A stretch of DNA of 8,687 nt, from positions 1 to 8,687 of the forward strand of contig JABIWD010000007.1 of the NCBI GenBank assembly GCA_018701105.1, written 5' to 3'. Every line of letters starts with the position of its first letter. Positions within the stretch are counted from its first letter, which is position 1. The position numbers were made by a program, and so were the translations under genes. Shown piece after piece: positions 6,951-8,687 of this stretch. Under the pieces are notes generated by a model that saw only the letters and a program-made list of their open reading frames with translations, was not told the origin of the DNA and ran no database searches. The stretch comes from Candidatus Uhrbacteria bacterium. GTDB taxonomy: Bacteria > Patescibacteriota > Patescibacteriia > UBA9934 > UBA11717.

Positions 6951-8687
6951 GCCTCGATCTCGTGGGACGGAGGAGGTGATGGATCGACTTGGAGCTCGGC
7001 TCAATGTGCCAACTGGGTGGGTGATGCATGTCCCGGTGCTGCTGATATTGCCACGATTATCGACGACACTGTTAATGTTACTGAGGATGTGACTGTTGGT
7101 GAGCTCGTACTTGGTGACGATTCCGGTACGGCGGACACGGTCTTGAATTTTCAATACGACGCGGTAGATACTGCGAACAGCGTGAATGCAGGCTTTATCA
7201 CGACTACCGGAAGTGGAGGTACGGGTGATGTAACTATAAATACGGATGCAAAGGTCACGCATACAATCGCGGTTTTGAGTGGCGCTGTGTATACGATCGA
7301 CATGGTCGTTGGCGGAAGTATGACGGTGGATGCGGCTACGGGTGGAGGTGCATCAATAGACGTGGATTCGAAAGGTTGTCCAGGGGATCCAAATGGTGGC
7401 AACGGATCGTCTCCAAGTAGTTCGAACGTTTGCGGTACAAATACCGGACATGGGCTCGGCGCATACTCTTATGGTAAAGGTGGAGGTGCTGGTGGACATG
7501 GAGGTGTTGGAGGCGCGGGTTCTACGCATGCCGGAGGAGCGACGTATGGTTCGGCTACAAACCCTATATTTTTTGGTTCTGGAGCTGGCTCAGGACGTGG
7601 TTCTGACAGTGGAGACGGAGGCGGAGTAGTAATTCTGAATGTTACAGGCACTTTGACGCTAAACGGTGATATATCAGCGAATGGTGGGGATGGCCCTATT
7701 TCTGGGACTGGTGAGGCTGGTGGTGGTGGAGCGGGAGGAAGTGTTAACGTTACCACTGCAACTATGGCAGGTGGAGGAAATATCTTCGTAGATGGAGGAA
7801 TAGGTGGAGATGACGATAATGGAGGTGGTAACGACGATGGCGGAGGTGGAGGTGGCGGGCGCATAGCTTTGTCATATGCAACCTCTTCGTTCACGATCTC
7901 ATCTACTACACTTTCTGCCGATGGAGGTACAGCGACGGGCACGGCTGTGGCTGGCTCTCGGGGGTCTGCATATACAATTGACACAACGACTAGTGCGGTT
8001 TCGATTTATCATGGCTTTACGTATGACGATACAGATCACTCTGTAACGACTTGGACAACAGACACCGGTGCTACAAGCCAAAACTGTGCTTCTGGAACAA
8101 CCACACCATCGATTACGGCTTCTGGTACTCTTACGTTTGGCGGGACTTTAAACTGTACTGCGTCTGTTACATCGTTCGACATGCAGGGGGATACATTGAG
8201 TTTGTCAGACAATGCGAGCATTACGATTAGTGGGCCTCTTAATATGACGGCGGACACAGATTTTTCTGATGCTGGTTCCGCTGGAAATGGAATTACCGTT
8301 GTTTTGAATGACGACAGGGACGACTGGACCGTTACGGTTCCTAACGGGGATAGCATAACTTTTACAGATCTTACTGCCACGCTTCAGTCCGAAGATGCGT
8401 TCATATTCTTATGTCCCGATTCAGATTGTGATCCTACTACCAATGTTGATAATGTTCTTGCATTGTCTATAGCGGGAAGTTCGACGGTCTCCGCGAACGT
8501 GGATTGGCAGGAGCTTTCGTCGTTCACCTTGGCTTCTGGCTCGAGTATTAACGCGACTGGAAAAGGGTGTCGTGGTAGTGCTTCTGGTGGTAATGGCGAA
8601 TCTCCGGATAGTTCTAATGTTTGTGGAACAAATACCGGGCATGGGCTCGGGGCATACTCATATGGTGGAGGTGGTGGTGGAGGTGGA
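6858..8687 (+). CDS. Large secreted Gly-rich repeat surface protein, 3' end outside the window
   Basis: The frame from ATG 6858 stays open for 610 codons to the right edge, so the protein is larger. After the signal peptide (1-31), residues 34-65 read ISWDGGGDGSTW, then ANW and PGAAD, a pattern I know from the N-termini of autotransporter-like and PEP-CTERM surface proteins. Beta-rich threonine/valine repeats follow (70-170), then a Cys motif (172-206), a Gly-rich stretch (207-334) with rungs such as GTLTLNGDISANGGDG (264-279) and GGGGGGRIALSY (329-340), and a Thr/Ser/Asp-rich beta section (341-562). The Cys motif returns at 569-603 and another Gly tract begins. This suggests a beta-solenoid fibre or adhesin on the cell surface. 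No anchor, transmembrane helix or enzyme motif is visible in the part present. ATG 6858 is preferred because an in-frame TAA (6840-6842) blocks earlier starts and a proper signal peptide follows. Function beyond 'surface protein' is unknown. Confidence 0.9.
   Translation, partial: MNYPQRALSFSCYSFVIAAFGVLLFATGANAASISWDGGGDGSTWSSAQCANWVGDACPGAADIATIIDDTVNVTEDVTVGELVLGDDSGTADTVLNFQYDAVDTANSVNAGFITTTGSGGTGDVTINTDAKVTHTIAVLSGAVYTIDMVVGGSMTVDAATGGGASIDVDSKGCPGDPNGGNGSSPSSSNVCGTNTGHGLGAYSYGKGGGAGGHGGVGGAGSTHAGGATYGSATNPIFFGSGAGSGRGSDSGDGGGVVILNVTGTLTLNGDISANGGDGPISGTGEAGGGGAGGSVNVTTATMAGGGNIFVDGGIGGDDDNGGGNDDGGGGGGGRIALSYATSSFTISSTTLSADGGTATGTAVAGSRGSAYTIDTTTSAVSIYHGFTYDDTDHSVTTWTTDTGATSQNCASGTTTPSITASGTLTFGGTLNCTASVTSFDMQGDTLSLSDNASITISGPLNMTADTDFSDAGSAGNGITVVLNDDRDDWTVTVPNGDSITFTDLTATLQSEDAFIFLCPDSDCDPTTNVDNVLALSIAGSSTVSANVDWQELSSFTLASGSSINATGKGCRGSASGGNGESPDSSNVCGTNTGHGLGAYSYGGGGGGGG
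6871..6882. repeat. 12-bp perfect palindrome in the first codons of the surface-protein gene
   Basis: AAAGGGCCCTTT is its own reverse complement and covers parts of codons 5-9, about 35-45 nt after the predicted transcription start. It has no loop, so it is a poor RNA hairpin; it could be an operator-like site or chance. Confidence 0.35.
7371..7475 (+). repeat. Cys-containing 35-residue module, copy 1
   Basis: Encodes residues 172-206: a KGC start, a Pro/Ser/Asn-rich middle with a second Cys at 192, and the invariant end CGTNTGHGLGAYSYG. It matches copy 2 at 29 of 35 residues, in register and without gaps. It is immediately followed by a glycine-rich tract. Confidence 0.9.
7476..7859 (+). 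repeat. Glycine-rich beta-solenoid-like segment
   Basis: Encodes residues 207-334, dominated by Gly with rungs of the form hydrophobic-x-hydrophobic followed by an A/D-x-GG-x-G turn (LTLNGDISANGGDG, then GGNIFVDGGIGG). A poly-Asp/Gly run (DDDNGGGNDDGG, 318-329) sits before GGGGGGRIALSY. The GGA/GGT/GGC codon repetition makes the DNA low-complexity and gives a long Pro-rich open frame on the other strand, which is not a gene. Confidence 0.75.
8562..8666 (+). repeat. Cys-containing 35-residue module, copy 2
   Basis: Encodes residues 569-603, beginning KGC and ending CGTNTGHGLGAYSYG exactly as copy 1. The copies differ at six residues, all in the middle, and at 13 synonymous codons among the 29 identical residues. 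A Gly-only run starts right after it (604-610) and continues past the window, so a second solenoid block probably follows. Confidence 0.9.

Noticed and set aside
6753..7262. Minus-strand open frame crossing the terminator and promoter region
   Set aside because: It crosses the plus-strand terminator, promoter and the signal peptide of the surface protein, and its translation shows no domain.
6901..7629. Short plus-strand open frames (6901-7092 and 7393-7629) inside the surface-protein gene
   Set aside because: They are out of frame with the 610-codon open frame that starts at 6858 and covers both; low-complexity Gly codons keep other frames open.
7476..7859. Gly-codon repeats considered as a CRISPR or tandem DNA repeat array
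   Set aside because: No constant repeat and spacer lengths; the periodicity is codon-level (GGN) and explained by protein composition.
7469..7984. Long Pro-rich open frame on the minus strand (171 codons)
   Set aside because: It is the mirror of the Gly-rich coding sequence: GGN codons read backwards give Pro and similar residues. The plus-strand frame has a signal peptide, promoter and repeats.

Overview
The window looks like a stretch of chromosome from a Patescibacteria (Candidate Phyla Radiation) bacterium. This is inference from gene content: a short MurE-like ligase without the usual N-terminal domain, next to a bacterial PH-domain membrane protein, an FtsB/DivIC-like protein with an aromatic C-terminal tail, and a membrane-anchored SurA-like protein, all tightly overlapped. 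No marker gene confirms it. TGA ends three genes here at ATGA or similar overlaps, so it is a stop codon, which argues against the lineages that recode UGA as glycine.

Region 1 (1-6765) is one compact plus-strand run of six genes: a GT4 glycosyltransferase cut by the window's left edge, a P2-type cation (probably Ca2+) ATPase, the MurE-like ligase, a two-helix PH-domain protein, the FtsB/DivIC-like divisome protein, and a SurA/parvulin-like protein. Gaps or overlaps are +1, -17, -4, -4 and about -14 nt, with no room for internal promoters between genes. They are probably co-transcribed and translationally coupled, and together concern the cell envelope: glycan transfer, peptidoglycan precursor synthesis, septum assembly, extracytoplasmic folding and cation balance.

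Region 2 (6766-6857) is a 92-nt intergenic stretch. It holds a clear rho-independent terminator whose T-tract runs directly into a perfect extended -10 promoter (TGGTATAAT).

Region 3 (6858-8687) is an open reading frame without a stop to the right edge (at least 610 codons). It encodes a secreted, glycine-, threonine- and aspartate-rich surface protein with a signal peptide, an autotransporter-like N-terminal motif, beta-solenoid-like rungs, and a 35-residue cysteine-containing motif that recurs after 397 residues. This is the most distinctive locus in the window. No RNA genes, CRISPR arrays, insertion sequences or attachment sites were seen, and no gene-free stretch exceeds 92 nt.
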